A stretch of DNA of 14,861 nt from Nitrospirota bacterium (GCA_015485235.1 WFTX01000220.1:1-14861), one strand, 5' to 3'; numbered from the stretch's first letter, positions 1 to 6,841 are shown. The notes: generated from the sequence alone by a model not told the origin. Numbers and translations are program-made.

Positions 1-1
1 G

Positions 2-1099
2 ATCACAGAGGGCTTCATCCTCGGGAAGTATAATTACACTGCCTTCAGGAAGGGACGAAAAAAAAAGCCTGCGACAGAACTGGAGTTCATTGGAAAGAGG
101 GAAAGAACAGAAAGAGACATTTTGAAGGAATCCACCCTCATTGGTGAAGCAGTCAATTTTGCGAGAGATCTTGTCAATACCCCAGCAAATTATCTTATCC
201 CGGAGGTTCTTGCCTCTGAGGCCAGGAAGCTGAAGTCTCGTAGAATCTCCGTTCAGGTTCTGAACCGGCGCGGGATAGAACGGGCGGGCATGGGCGCCTT
301 TCTGGCCGTTTCCAGCGGCTCACGAAAGGACCCCCAGTTTATTATCGTAAAGTACAATGGTGCCTCCTCAAAGGTCCCTCCCTCACTGCTCATAGGCAAA
401 TCCGTCACCTTTGACAGCGGCGGTCTTTCACTCAAGCCTTCTGAAGGCATGGAAAAAATGAAGTATGACATGGCTGGAGGCGCTGCAGTCCTGGGCGTTT
501 TCCATTATCTCAGAAAATCGGGTATATCCGCAAACATTATAGGTATCCTCCCGGCGACGGAGAACCTCCCGGGCGGATCAGCTGCAAAACCCGGTGATAT
601 CGTAAGGACAGTCTCCGGAAAGAGCATAGAGATCCTGAACACCGATGCAGAGGGCAGGCTTACCCTTGCCGATGCCATAGACTTCTCAAAGAGGTTCAAA
701 CCCCGGGCGATAATCGATATCGCTACCCTTACCGGTGCGTGCTCCGTAGCCCTGGGAAACGAAGCCATTGCGTTAATGGGAAACAACGCCTCTCTGATCA
801 GCTCAATTAAAAAGGCATCAGAACTAACAGGTGAACGGGTCTGGGAGATGCCACTTTTTGAAGAATACAGGGAGTATCTGAAAAGCGACTTCGCTGATAT
901 AAAAAACATAGGCGGAAGGTCAGGCTCTCTTGTTACTGCCGCATATTTCCTGAAGGAGTTTGCGGGCAACACACCCTGGGCACACCTGGACATCGCATCC
1001 ACTGCCTGGACTGACAAGGAGAAACCCTGCTATCCTGTTGGGGCCACAGGGGTTGGAGTCCGTCTCCTCATCTCACTATTGAAGGAGTTATACCAATGA
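2..1099 (+). CDS. pepA: Leucyl aminopeptidase (M17 family), 5'-truncated by window edge
   Basis: Cytosolic M17 metallo-aminopeptidase that removes N-terminal residues from peptides using two metal ions. The frame is open from base 2, so the gene enters from outside the window. An ORF call from the TTG at 122 would miss 40 upstream codons that read like the end of the N-terminal domain (EGFILGKYNYTAF). Counting from that TTG, the catalytic domain shows GKSVTFDSGG (Lys93, Asp98), SLKP (Lys105), KYDMAGG (Asp116) and the family signature NTDAEGRL (Asp174, Glu176, Arg178). Together these supply the known metal ligands and catalytic Lys and Arg. The usual GKG before the TFDSGG motif is GKS here, a mild variant. 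The stop overlaps the next gene's start (ATGA), which suggests translational coupling. The family assignment is secure. Only the N-terminal domain is missing. Confidence 0.95.
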   Translation: MTEGFILGKYNYTAFRKGRKKKPATELEFIGKRERTERDILKESTLIGEAVNFARDLVNTPANYLIPEVLASEARKLKSRRISVQVLNRRGIERAGMGAFLAVSSGSRKDPQFIIVKYNGASSKVPPSLLIGKSVTFDSGGLSLKPSEGMEKMKYDMAGGAAVLGVFHYLRKSGISANIIGILPATENLPGGSAAKPGDIVRTVSGKSIEILNTDAEGRLTLADAIDFSKRFKPRAIIDIATLTGACSVALGNEAIALMGNNASLISSIKKASELTGERVWEMPLFEEYREYLKSDFADIKNIGGRSGSLVTAAYFLKEFAGNTPWAHLDIASTAWTDKEKPCYPVGATGVGVRLLISLLKELYQ

Positions 1100-1887
1100 T
1101 TATCACAGTCTTCTTTCTTACAGTTCTTTTCCTGACAATACCCGATCAGGCCTTTGCCTGGGGACCGCTCACCCACATCTATCTGGGAAGCGAAATTGTC
1201 TCCCTTTCCGCTGCACTTCCTGCAGCCATCTCAGCACTCATCAGAAGGTACAGGGAGGATTTTCTCTACGGAAACCTTATGGCAGACACCATCCTGGGCA
1301 AGAAGTTCCTCCCTGATTTTCTCAACTCCCACTCCTGGGACGTGGGGCTTGATCTTATGGAGTCGGCAGAAACAGACCAGGAGAAGGCCTTTGTTTATGG
1401 TTATCTTGCCCATCTCGCAGCAGATACAGTAGCCCACGGAAGACTTACTGAGGGCCAGCGTTATCCCGGCCATACCATCTCCGAACTCAAGTCTGACAGC
1501 CTCGTAGGAAGACGGTACTGGCTGATGGCAATGACGATAAGCAGGCGTGTCCAGAGAAGGAACGACAGGTTTCTTGAGAAGACCCTCCAGAGCCCATTCT
1601 TTTCTGTGAGAACCAGCAGGAACTTATACAAGGGAATCGTCTACCTCTCCTTCTTCACACCCCAGCGGATGAACACCTTCCTGGACAGAACACCTCACTT
1701 GACAGGAATTCCCTCTTCAGAGAGAATACTCAGGCTCCACAAGAAATCCATTGAACGGATGGCGGACATCCTGGAGAAGGGAGAATGCTCAAGGGTCCTC
1801 CGGTACGATCCCATATCACAATCCAATCATGGAAAGGTCACCTCGCTGTTGAGGGAACTTAATGAAGGACGTTCTTGGAAGAGATGA
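1096..1887 (+). CDS. Secreted zinc-dependent phospholipase C-like protein
   Basis: Predicted exported protein of 263 residues resembling the zinc-dependent phospholipase C / S1-P1 nuclease-like fold. A signal peptide covers about residues 1-21 (hydrophobic core, then AFA) and leaves Trp22 near the mature N-terminus, followed by GPLTH. In this family an N-terminal Trp helps bind zinc. Other candidate zinc ligands are His27, Asp64 (YGNLMADT), His79 (SHSW), the HxxxDxxxH cluster His106/Asp110/His114, and His126/Glu130 (GHTISE). The start at 1096 overlaps the pepA stop by 4 nt and has GAAGGAG 8 nt upstream. Its end overlaps moeA by 26 nt. Substrate and physiological role cannot be read from sequence. 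Many bacterial homologues are annotated only as 'zinc-dependent phospholipase C family', so enzymatic activity is an inference from the ligands. Confidence 0.85.
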   Translation: MIITVFFLTVLFLTIPDQAFAWGPLTHIYLGSEIVSLSAALPAAISALIRRYREDFLYGNLMADTILGKKFLPDFLNSHSWDVGLDLMESAETDQEKAFVYGYLAHLAADTVAHGRLTEGQRYPGHTISELKSDSLVGRRYWLMAMTISRRVQRRNDRFLEKTLQSPFFSVRTSRNLYKGIVYLSFFTPQRMNTFLDRTPHLTGIPSSERILRLHKKSIERMADILEKGECSRVLRYDPISQSNHGKVTSLLRELNEGRSWKR

Positions 1888-3115
1888 ACTGATCTCCGTC
1901 TCCCGGGCCAGGGAATATTTAGAGGCCATAGAGGTCAATACTCCTGATACAGAGCTTATCCGGCTGGAAAACTCATACGGCCGGATCCTTGCTGAAGATA
2001 TCACTGCGGGGGAAGACCTGCCAGGCTTCGACCGCTCCACAATGGACGGTTTTGCTGTAATCTCATCGGACACTTTCGGTGCCTCCGAAACCACTCCTCT
2101 CTACCTTACAGTTAAAGGCGAGGTGGAGATGGGCGACCCTCCACCCGGCAAAATCAGACCCGGAGAGGCAATGAAGATACCCACAGGCGGCATGCTTCCC
2201 GAAGGCGCCGATGCCGTGCTGATGCTGGAGCACTCCAACACCGTAAGTCCTGATATGATAGAAGTCCTGAAGGCGGTTGCTCCTGGAGAAAATGTCATCC
2301 GGAAGGATGAGGATATCCGAAAGGGAGAGATCATCCTTGAAAGGGGACATAGGCTCAGGCCCCAGGATGTAGGTGCCCTTGGAGGCATAGGAAAGACCGA
2401 GTTGAAGGTCTTCAGAAAACCCGTAATATCCCTGATCTCCACAGGTGATGAGATAGTAGCCTCTGCTGAGAAACCCGGACCAGGCCAGGTAAGGGATATA
2501 AATTCCCACAATCTCCACGGACTTGTTCTTGAACTCGGAGCTGTCCCCGTCAGGAAGGGGATCCTGAATGATGATTTCGAGTTGATAAAAAGGCAGGTAG
2601 TAGAATCCCTGAAGGACTCCGATATGGTTATCGTCACCGGCGGAAGTTCCGTAGGGACCCGTGACTACATAGAGAGAATCATAGAAACCTTAGATGCTAC
2701 CCGGATGCTGTTTCATGGGGTTTCCATAAAACCCGGGAAACCGGTACTGGCTGCTATTGTCAAAGAAAGAAAGCCCATTTTCGGCCTTCCCGGACACCCC
2801 GCTGCAGTCACTGTCTCCTTCAGGACCTTTGTGAAGCCCTTGCTTGAAAGAATTTCCGGTCTCAGGAAAAGGGATCATATAAGCCATGCCGGGAAGGTGA
2901 AGGCGATCCTGACCCAGAATATATCTTCCCCCTCGGGAAGGGAAGACCACATCAGGGTCAGGATCGAGGAAGAGGGCGGCAGGCTGCTTGCCATCCCTGT
3001 TCTCGGAAAATCCGGACTTATCAAGACCCTTGTCCGTGCTGACGGACTGATAAGGATCCCTCCTGACAAGACAGGCCTTTACAGGAACGACGAGGTTGAA
3101 GTAGAGATATTCTGA
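1862..3115 (+). CDS. moeA: Molybdopterin molybdenumtransferase MoeA
   Basis: Cytoplasmic enzyme that inserts molybdate into adenylylated molybdopterin in the last step of molybdenum cofactor synthesis. Its 417 residues match the usual MoeA length (about 400). Visible family marks are DRSTMDGFAV (residues 57-66), the GEAMKIPTGG...GADAV segment, STGDEIV, TGGSSVGTRDY near residues 259-269 (the MoaB/MogA-like molybdopterin-binding core) and GLPGHPAAV near residue 308. The C-terminal beta-domain follows to the stop. The start at 1862 has GAGGGAA just upstream and overlaps the preceding gene by 26 nt, so coupling is likely. No other molybdenum cofactor genes are in the window. Its presence implies molybdo- or tungsto-enzymes elsewhere in the genome, for example formate dehydrogenase, which in some bacteria is also a selenoprotein. 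Confidence 0.96.
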   Translation: MKDVLGRDELISVSRAREYLEAIEVNTPDTELIRLENSYGRILAEDITAGEDLPGFDRSTMDGFAVISSDTFGASETTPLYLTVKGEVEMGDPPPGKIRPGEAMKIPTGGMLPEGADAVLMLEHSNTVSPDMIEVLKAVAPGENVIRKDEDIRKGEIILERGHRLRPQDVGALGGIGKTELKVFRKPVISLISTGDEIVASAEKPGPGQVRDINSHNLHGLVLELGAVPVRKGILNDDFELIKRQVVESLKDSDMVIVTGGSSVGTRDYIERIIETLDATRMLFHGVSIKPGKPVLAAIVKERKPIFGLPGHPAAVTVSFRTFVKPLLERISGLRKRDHISHAGKVKAILTQNISSPSGREDHIRVRIEEEGGRLLAIPVLGKSGLIKTLVRADGLIRIPPDKTGLYRNDEVEVEIF

Positions 3116-3117
3116 AG

Positions 3118-3270
3118 ATGAAGGACGACGAAGAAAAGAAAAAGGAGCATGAAGACTGCCCCTGGTGCAACTCTACGGGTGATACTGACCGGACGAGAAG
3201 GCTCTACTGGTCAACGGTGCTGGGGATAGCTGTCTTCATACTTATCCTGTACCTCTTGAGCCTACTCTGA
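3118..3270 (+). CDS. Small CPWC-motif membrane-tail protein (50 aa)
   Basis: An open frame of 50 codons starts 2 nt after the moeA stop and ends 19 nt before the radical SAM gene, filling the gap exactly. The product is strongly polar at first (MKDDEEKKKEHED), then carries CPWCN (Cys14, Cys17), a short basic stretch (TRRLYW) and a continuous hydrophobic segment at about residues 31-50 that runs to the C-terminus. This looks like a tail-anchored single-span protein with a cytoplasmic CxxC that could bind zinc or act in redox. I do not recognise a family. The Shine-Dalgarno signal is weak (GAGG and GTAGAG within the end of moeA), so translation probably depends on coupling to moeA. The polar, CxxC, basic, hydrophobic layout makes a chance ORF unlikely. 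Confidence 0.6.
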   Translation: MKDDEEKKKEHEDCPWCNSTGDTDRTRRLYWSTVLGIAVFILILYLLSLL

Positions 3271-3289
3271 AGAAAAGGAGCCCTGAAGA

Positions 3290-4660
3290 ATGAAACTATT
3301 GCTCATCTCCCCACCCTTTGGCAAGAAAGGACAGATGTCCAAGGGACTTCCCATCGCCCCTCCAGTGCTGGAATACCTTACGGGACTTACCCGGAAGGTA
3401 AGGCCCGACATAAAGGTAGAACTGGTGGATGCAAACAAGGAGCCCTTCAACCCGGAAGAGACGGACGCCGACCTTGTGGGCTTTACAGTTCTGACCCCGC
3501 AGGCCCCCTGGGCATACAGGACTGCAGACAGACTCAGAAAGATGGGTAAGAAAGTGGTAATGGGCGGTATCCATGTAACCGCCCTCCCGGAAGAAGCAAA
3601 GACGCATGCCGATGCCATAGTCTACGGTGAGGCTGAGACCATCTGGGAAGAACTCCTTAATGATGCCGAACGTGACAGCCTCAAACCCCTCTATAACGGC
3701 GGGTTCCCGGAACTTCTCAACCTTCCCCAGCCGGTTACTGACCTCTGGAAGACCCGGTATGTCTACGGATATTTCCAGACCTCAAGGGGCTGTCCCCACC
3801 GATGCTCCTTCTGTTCTGTCCACAAGTTCTTTGGTGGTAAGGTGAGGATGAGACCGATTGACGAGGTTGTCAGGGAAGTAGCTGAAAGCCGCTGGCGGCT
3901 CTTCTGGGGTATAGATGACAACATCTGGGGTGTGAATGTAAAGAGGTCCATTGAACTCTACAGGGAGATGTCTGCGAATATAAGGGGAAAGTGGTGGTTC
4001 GGTTCAGGCGACATTGTCTCTGTCCAGCACCCCCGATCGGATGAACTGCTAAAATACGCACGGAAGGCAGGGCTTACGGCCGTTCTGCTCGGATGGGAGT
4101 CCAACAACCTCCGGAGCCTCGAAGAATACAGGGCAGTGAACAAACAGGGCCGGGAGAGACGGGATGCAATTAAAAAGATACGTGATCACGGGATCGAAGT
4201 GATGCTCTTCATCATGGTCGGTGGGAGACAGGATGTCAGGGAGGACTTTGAGGGGATACTCAGGCTCTGCGATGAACTGAAGATATCAGCACACCCGGTG
4301 ATGACCACTCCCTTTCCGGGTACGGAACTGTACGATCTCTACAAGGACTACATAATCCCGGGACTGGACTGGGACAACTATGACGGCAATACCGCCGTGT
4401 TTGACCATCCCACAATGAGCACTCAGGAACGGGAAGACCTACTGATCGACATCAGGGCGGAGATCTTTACCATCCCCAAGATCCTTCAACGAATAATGCA
4501 GGTCTCCTGGCGGGGGTTCCCCATGAGTCATATCACCTCCTGGATGATCCAGTATCCTCAGGGACGTGCATTCAAGGAGTTCGCCCGTCAACGGGATAAA
4601 CTCAGGAAGGCCAGGACTGCTGAATCCAAGGGCATTCTTGACAAAAGGCCCGGTATTTAA
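3290..4660 (+). CDS. B12-binding domain radical SAM protein
   Basis: Class B-type radical SAM enzyme of 456 residues. The N-terminal region (about 1-140) has the Rossmann-like layout of a cobalamin-binding domain: KLLLISPP at the start, DLVGFTVLTP, MGGIHVTALPEE (91-102) and YGEAE (112-116). It lacks the classical DxHxxG cobalt-ligand motif, as many class B members do. The radical SAM core holds RGCPHRCSFCS with Cys168, Cys172 and Cys175 in CxxxCxxC spacing for the 4Fe-4S cluster. Later come a GWES segment and a PFPGTELYDLY segment typical of the end of the barrel. AAGGAG lies 9 nt upstream of the ATG. Family members include methyltransferases and ring-forming enzymes for lipids, cofactors and natural products. 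The substrate here is unknown and the neighbours do not settle it. Confidence 0.9.
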   Translation: MKLLLISPPFGKKGQMSKGLPIAPPVLEYLTGLTRKVRPDIKVELVDANKEPFNPEETDADLVGFTVLTPQAPWAYRTADRLRKMGKKVVMGGIHVTALPEEAKTHADAIVYGEAETIWEELLNDAERDSLKPLYNGGFPELLNLPQPVTDLWKTRYVYGYFQTSRGCPHRCSFCSVHKFFGGKVRMRPIDEVVREVAESRWRLFWGIDDNIWGVNVKRSIELYREMSANIRGKWWFGSGDIVSVQHPRSDELLKYARKAGLTAVLLGWESNNLRSLEEYRAVNKQGRERRDAIKKIRDHGIEVMLFIMVGGRQDVREDFEGILRLCDELKISAHPVMTTPFPGTELYDLYKDYIIPGLDWDNYDGNTAVFDHPTMSTQEREDLLIDIRAEIFTIPKILQRIMQVSWRGFPMSHITSWMIQYPQGRAFKEFARQRDKLRKARTAESKGILDKRPGI

Positions 4661-4697
4661 ATAGTATTCATTCTGTCTGAAAAGAGGAACAGAGGAA

Positions 4698-5087
4698 ATG
4701 TCGGAAGGCCTGGCCGTATTCATAATGATGAACAACTACTTTCACGACGTCGCCACGGCGATGCTCTTTGCAAGCGGCAGTATCTTCTGGACCGTGCTTG
4801 TCCTCTATGAGCGAACTCCCGGTGATGCAACCCTTGATTATCTCATGGGGTTTCACAGGATATCAAGAAAGATCCTTGGCTTCTCCCTTGCATGGCTCCT
4901 CTTAGGCGGGATACCAAGGCTCCTCTTTTACAAAGGCTTTGAATGGCAGAATGCGGTCTCAAAGGGGCAGGCCGATGGATTACTTGCAAAGCATATCCTC
5001 GCCTTTGTGATGATCATGGCCGGCAGCTGGATCTGGATAAGGGCTTCCCGGAGGATGGCATCCATAATGAAAACATCAGGAACCTGA
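4698..5087 (+). CDS. Small three-span membrane protein with conserved-looking histidines
   Basis: A 129-residue integral membrane protein of unknown function. Hydrophobic spans lie at about residues 17-37, 59-78 and 95-114. His16 sits at the start of span 1, His53 just before span 2 (GFHRISRK), and His99 inside span 3 (AKHILAF). This pattern recalls small b-heme-binding membrane proteins of the HemJ/CopD-like kind, but I cannot assign it to a named family. An AAGAGG lies 10 nt before the ATG at 4698. In-frame ATG codons at 4725 and 4728 have no comparable site. It sits 37 nt after the radical SAM gene and 90 nt before ccsA, so a role linked to heme or cytochrome c maturation is plausible. That link is inference from position and histidines. 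Confidence 0.7.
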   Translation: MSEGLAVFIMMNNYFHDVATAMLFASGSIFWTVLVLYERTPGDATLDYLMGFHRISRKILGFSLAWLLLGGIPRLLFYKGFEWQNAVSKGQADGLLAKHILAFVMIMAGSWIWIRASRRMASIMKTSGT

Positions 5088-5100
5088 GGAGACAGGATCA

Positions 5101-5178
5101 GTGAATAAGACCCGCATCTCCATCTGCAGCACCGGCATTCCAGCCTATCTGTTTCATTTGCAGGAGACCCTTAACTGA
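5101..5178 (+). CDS. Possible 25-aa leader or coupling ORF before ccsA
   Basis: A GTG-initiated frame of 25 codons occupies the gap between the three-span membrane protein and ccsA. GAGGAG lies 9 nt before the GTG and overlaps the previous stop. The frame ends in TGA at 5176-5178, sharing its A with the ATG of ccsA (TGATG). That arrangement is typical of translational coupling. The peptide has two features of note, a lone Cys and a C-terminal QETLN, and resembles nothing I know. It could be a true small ORF, a coupling device for ccsA, or chance. The gap otherwise shows no hairpin or promoter I can support. Confidence 0.3.
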   Translation: MNKTRISICSTGIPAYLFHLQETLN

Positions 5179-5948
5179 TGTTCAGTTCCGTGGGAGATGA
5201 AGGCAGGGCCATAATTTCAGCACTTCTGATCCTTATCCCGGCGTGCCTGTACATCCTTGTACTTCTTCAGGGAAAGGCGGGAAGGCTCTGCTTTATCGGG
5301 GGGGTTCTGGTCCACCTCATCTCAATAATCTCAAGAGGAATGGAGGTAGGAACAATTCCCGTAACGGAAAGACATGACATAATATCTCTCATGGCACTCA
5401 CTATTGCCCTTATCTGGCTCCTGTTTTCTGAAAAGTTCAGGGACATAAAAGGTTTTGACTATATAGTACCGCCATTGATAACGGTCTTTCTATTTATTGC
5501 TCTGGGCCACAGAACGGTGAACACCGTTCCACCCATCCAGCAATCCTTATGGTTCTATATCCATACACTACTTTTCTCGGTAAGTTACGGGATATTTGCG
5601 TTCTCTGCAGCTCTGGGGGTTATGCATCTCTATTCAGGAAAGCCTAACGTCGAACTGCTTCATTACAGAAGCGTCCTCCTGGGATGGGTGGTATATTCTT
5701 TCTGCCTTCTTGCAGGAAGCATCTGGTTCTTTATGGCCTACGGAACTTATTGGCTCTGGACCTCAAAGGAACTATGGTCGACCATCACCTGGTTCCTCTA
5801 TGGTATGTATCTTCATTCAAGGTATCTGAAAGGCCTTTCTGGAAGACCAGCCACAGTCATAGGTCTCCTCTCATTTGGAGCAGCACTGTTCACCTATTTC
5901 GCAATAGGCCCCGGGAAGGTAATCCAAGCCCCCCCCACACAGTTCTGA
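5178..5948 (+). CDS. ccsA: Cytochrome c assembly protein, CcsA/CcmC type
   Basis: Polytopic inner-membrane protein of the heme-handling family that delivers heme to apocytochromes c on the periplasmic side. It has 256 residues with about eight hydrophobic spans. The diagnostic C-terminal stretch at residues 187-213 reads AYGTYWLWTSKELWSTITW...YLH and aligns with the AYGSYWSWDPKETW...YLH segment of CcsA. His129 (YIHTLLFSVSYG) and His213 (YLHSRY) match the expected heme-ligand histidines, and His46 or His66 may serve the N-terminal half. The acidic residue after the last Trp of the WWD-type motif is replaced (WTSKE instead of WDPKE). CAGGAG lies 11 nt before the ATG. System II usually needs a CcsB/ResB partner, which is not in the window. 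The gene ends directly against a terminator. Confidence 0.85.
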   Translation: MFSSVGDEGRAIISALLILIPACLYILVLLQGKAGRLCFIGGVLVHLISIISRGMEVGTIPVTERHDIISLMALTIALIWLLFSEKFRDIKGFDYIVPPLITVFLFIALGHRTVNTVPPIQQSLWFYIHTLLFSVSYGIFAFSAALGVMHLYSGKPNVELLHYRSVLLGWVVYSFCLLAGSIWFFMAYGTYWLWTSKELWSTITWFLYGMYLHSRYLKGLSGRPATVIGLLSFGAALFTYFAIGPGKVIQAPPTQF

Positions 5949-5984
5949 AAAAGGCGGTCCGGTGGAAAACCCGGACCGCCTTTT
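5949..5984. terminator. Bidirectional intrinsic terminator between convergent genes
   Basis: A perfect 14-bp inverted repeat: AAAAGGCGGTCCGG (5949-5962) pairs with CCGGACCGCCTTTT (5971-5984) around an 8-nt loop. The GC-rich core is flanked by A's on the left and T's on the right, so either strand yields a stem followed by a U run. It begins at the base after the ccsA stop and lies 31 nt past the stop of the convergent Dsb-like gene. It can therefore end both transcripts. Confidence 0.93.
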
Positions 5985-6015
5985 AAGCTGTGCCAAGGCA
6001 ATACTGCGTCTCTAT

Positions 6016-6816
6016 CTACTTCTTCATTCTGTCTATCAGCTCCACCAGCTTGTCATAGCCCATCGCTCCGCTGGTCTTTCTTCCGTCCTGGAAGATAAGG
6101 GTGGGTGTGCCAGTAATACCGAGTTTCTGTCCAAGGGCGATATTCTTGTCAATCACGTCAGTCTCACAGGTCGGATCAGGCAACTGCTTCTTGGCATAGG
6201 CGTCTTCAAGCAAGGCAATGGCCTTGGAATTGGACTTCTTCTTCTCACAGTAAATGGCCTTTGACTTGTTGTACGACTGGGGGTGTATGCTTCTGAGGGG
6301 AAACATCTTCAGGTAAAAGGCTACATCCTTCCTCTTCTCAACTACCTGCTTCATCACCGGATGAAGTTTCGCACAGTACGGTCAGTCGGGGTCATCAAAA
6401 ACCGCCACCTTGTACTTCGCGTCAGGATTCCCTAAAACAAGCGCATCATCGAGGGGAATCTGGGAGAAATCCACCCTGTTGATATCATCGAATTTCTCCT
6501 TTGTGATATTCCTCTTGCTTATTACATCCACGATCTGGCCCAAAACGAGGTGCTTCTTCTCCCGATCAAGGTAAACGATTGATTTCTTGCCACCTGTTTC
6601 GACAATCACTTCATAGAGTCCCTTTATGGGAGACTCTGCCAAGGAGATCACCTTGATCCCCGGTGCAATTGTCTCAAGGACCTTCTTTGCATCCTCACTG
6701 GTAAGCTCCTTCTTCTGCGCAACTGCATCGGAAGATACGATGGTGAGAAGACTCAGAATGCCTACCAGCACCATCAATGTCCTTTTAGTCACATCTACAC
6801 TGCCTTTCAAGATCAT
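6016..6816 (-). CDS. Periplasmic DsbC/DsbG-like disulfide isomerase, probable selenoprotein (UPYC)
   Basis: Exported thiol-disulfide isomerase of 266 residues, read through an in-frame TGA at 6384-6382 as selenocysteine 145. The ATG at 6816 has AAAGGAGAAGGA directly before it. Residues 1-34 form a signal peptide (KR, hydrophobic core, AVAQ). Residues 37-125 resemble the DsbC dimerisation domain. The thioredoxin fold follows: VAVFDDPD-U-PYC-AKLHPV (U145, C148), a second pair Cys190/Cys217 as in DsbC, and the cis-Pro loop TGTPTLIF (Thr237-Pro238). The TGA falls exactly where family members have the nucleophilic Cys, nothing else in the frame is broken, and a SECIS-like hairpin follows. A naive call would give two ORFs (6382-6816 and 6016-6357). 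A TGC/TGT-to-TGA pseudogene or sequencing error is the alternative. The gene is convergent with ccsA and divergent from the T2SS operon. Confidence 0.85.
6349..6366 (-). promoter_or_regulatory. Bacterial SECIS-like hairpin within the coding region
   Basis: Fifteen nt after the TGA the transcript reads CUUCAUC-CGGU-GAUGAAG, a perfect 7-bp stem with a 4-nt loop. The loop starts 22 nt after the UGA and has G as its second base. This agrees with the bacterial SECIS layout as I recall it: a stem-loop close behind UGA, apical loop about 16-37 nt away, and a G among the first loop bases for SelB contact. A weaker lower helix (UACU with GGUA) could extend the stem across an internal loop. It encodes KLHPVMK, part of the normally conserved segment after CxxC. 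Confidence 0.75.
6382..6384 (-). other. In-frame TGA, predicted selenocysteine codon (Sec145)
   Basis: On the - strand the codons read GAC-TGA-CCG-TAC-TGT, giving D-U-P-Y-C. The homologous position in DsbC/DsbG is the first Cys of CxYC. The reading frame upstream (145 codons including the TGA) and downstream (121 codons to a TAG at 6018-6016) is uninterrupted. Confidence 0.82.
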
Positions 6817-6828
6817 TCCTTCTCCTTT
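6817..6828 (-). promoter_or_regulatory. Ribosome binding site of the Sec-containing Dsb gene
   Basis: Read on the - strand, AAAGGAGAAGGA sits immediately before the ATG at 6816, with AGGAG 5 nt from it. This fixes the start so that a full signal peptide is included. Confidence 0.75.
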
Positions 6829-6841
6829 CGCCGTTTTATAA

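Noticed and set aside
505..1017. 170-codon - strand frame inside pepA
   Set aside because: It lies wholly opposite a conserved enzyme and has no recognisable domain; it is an antisense shadow.
2101..2637. 178-codon - strand frame inside moeA
   Set aside because: It is an antisense shadow of conserved moeA motifs.
6016..6816. Reading the - strand Dsb region as two separate genes or as a pseudogene
   Set aside because: The only lesion is a TGA exactly at the active-site Cys. Both halves continue in one frame as a single family, and a SECIS-like hairpin follows. Two unrelated ORFs would not complement each other in this way. Pseudogene or base error remains possible but is less likely.
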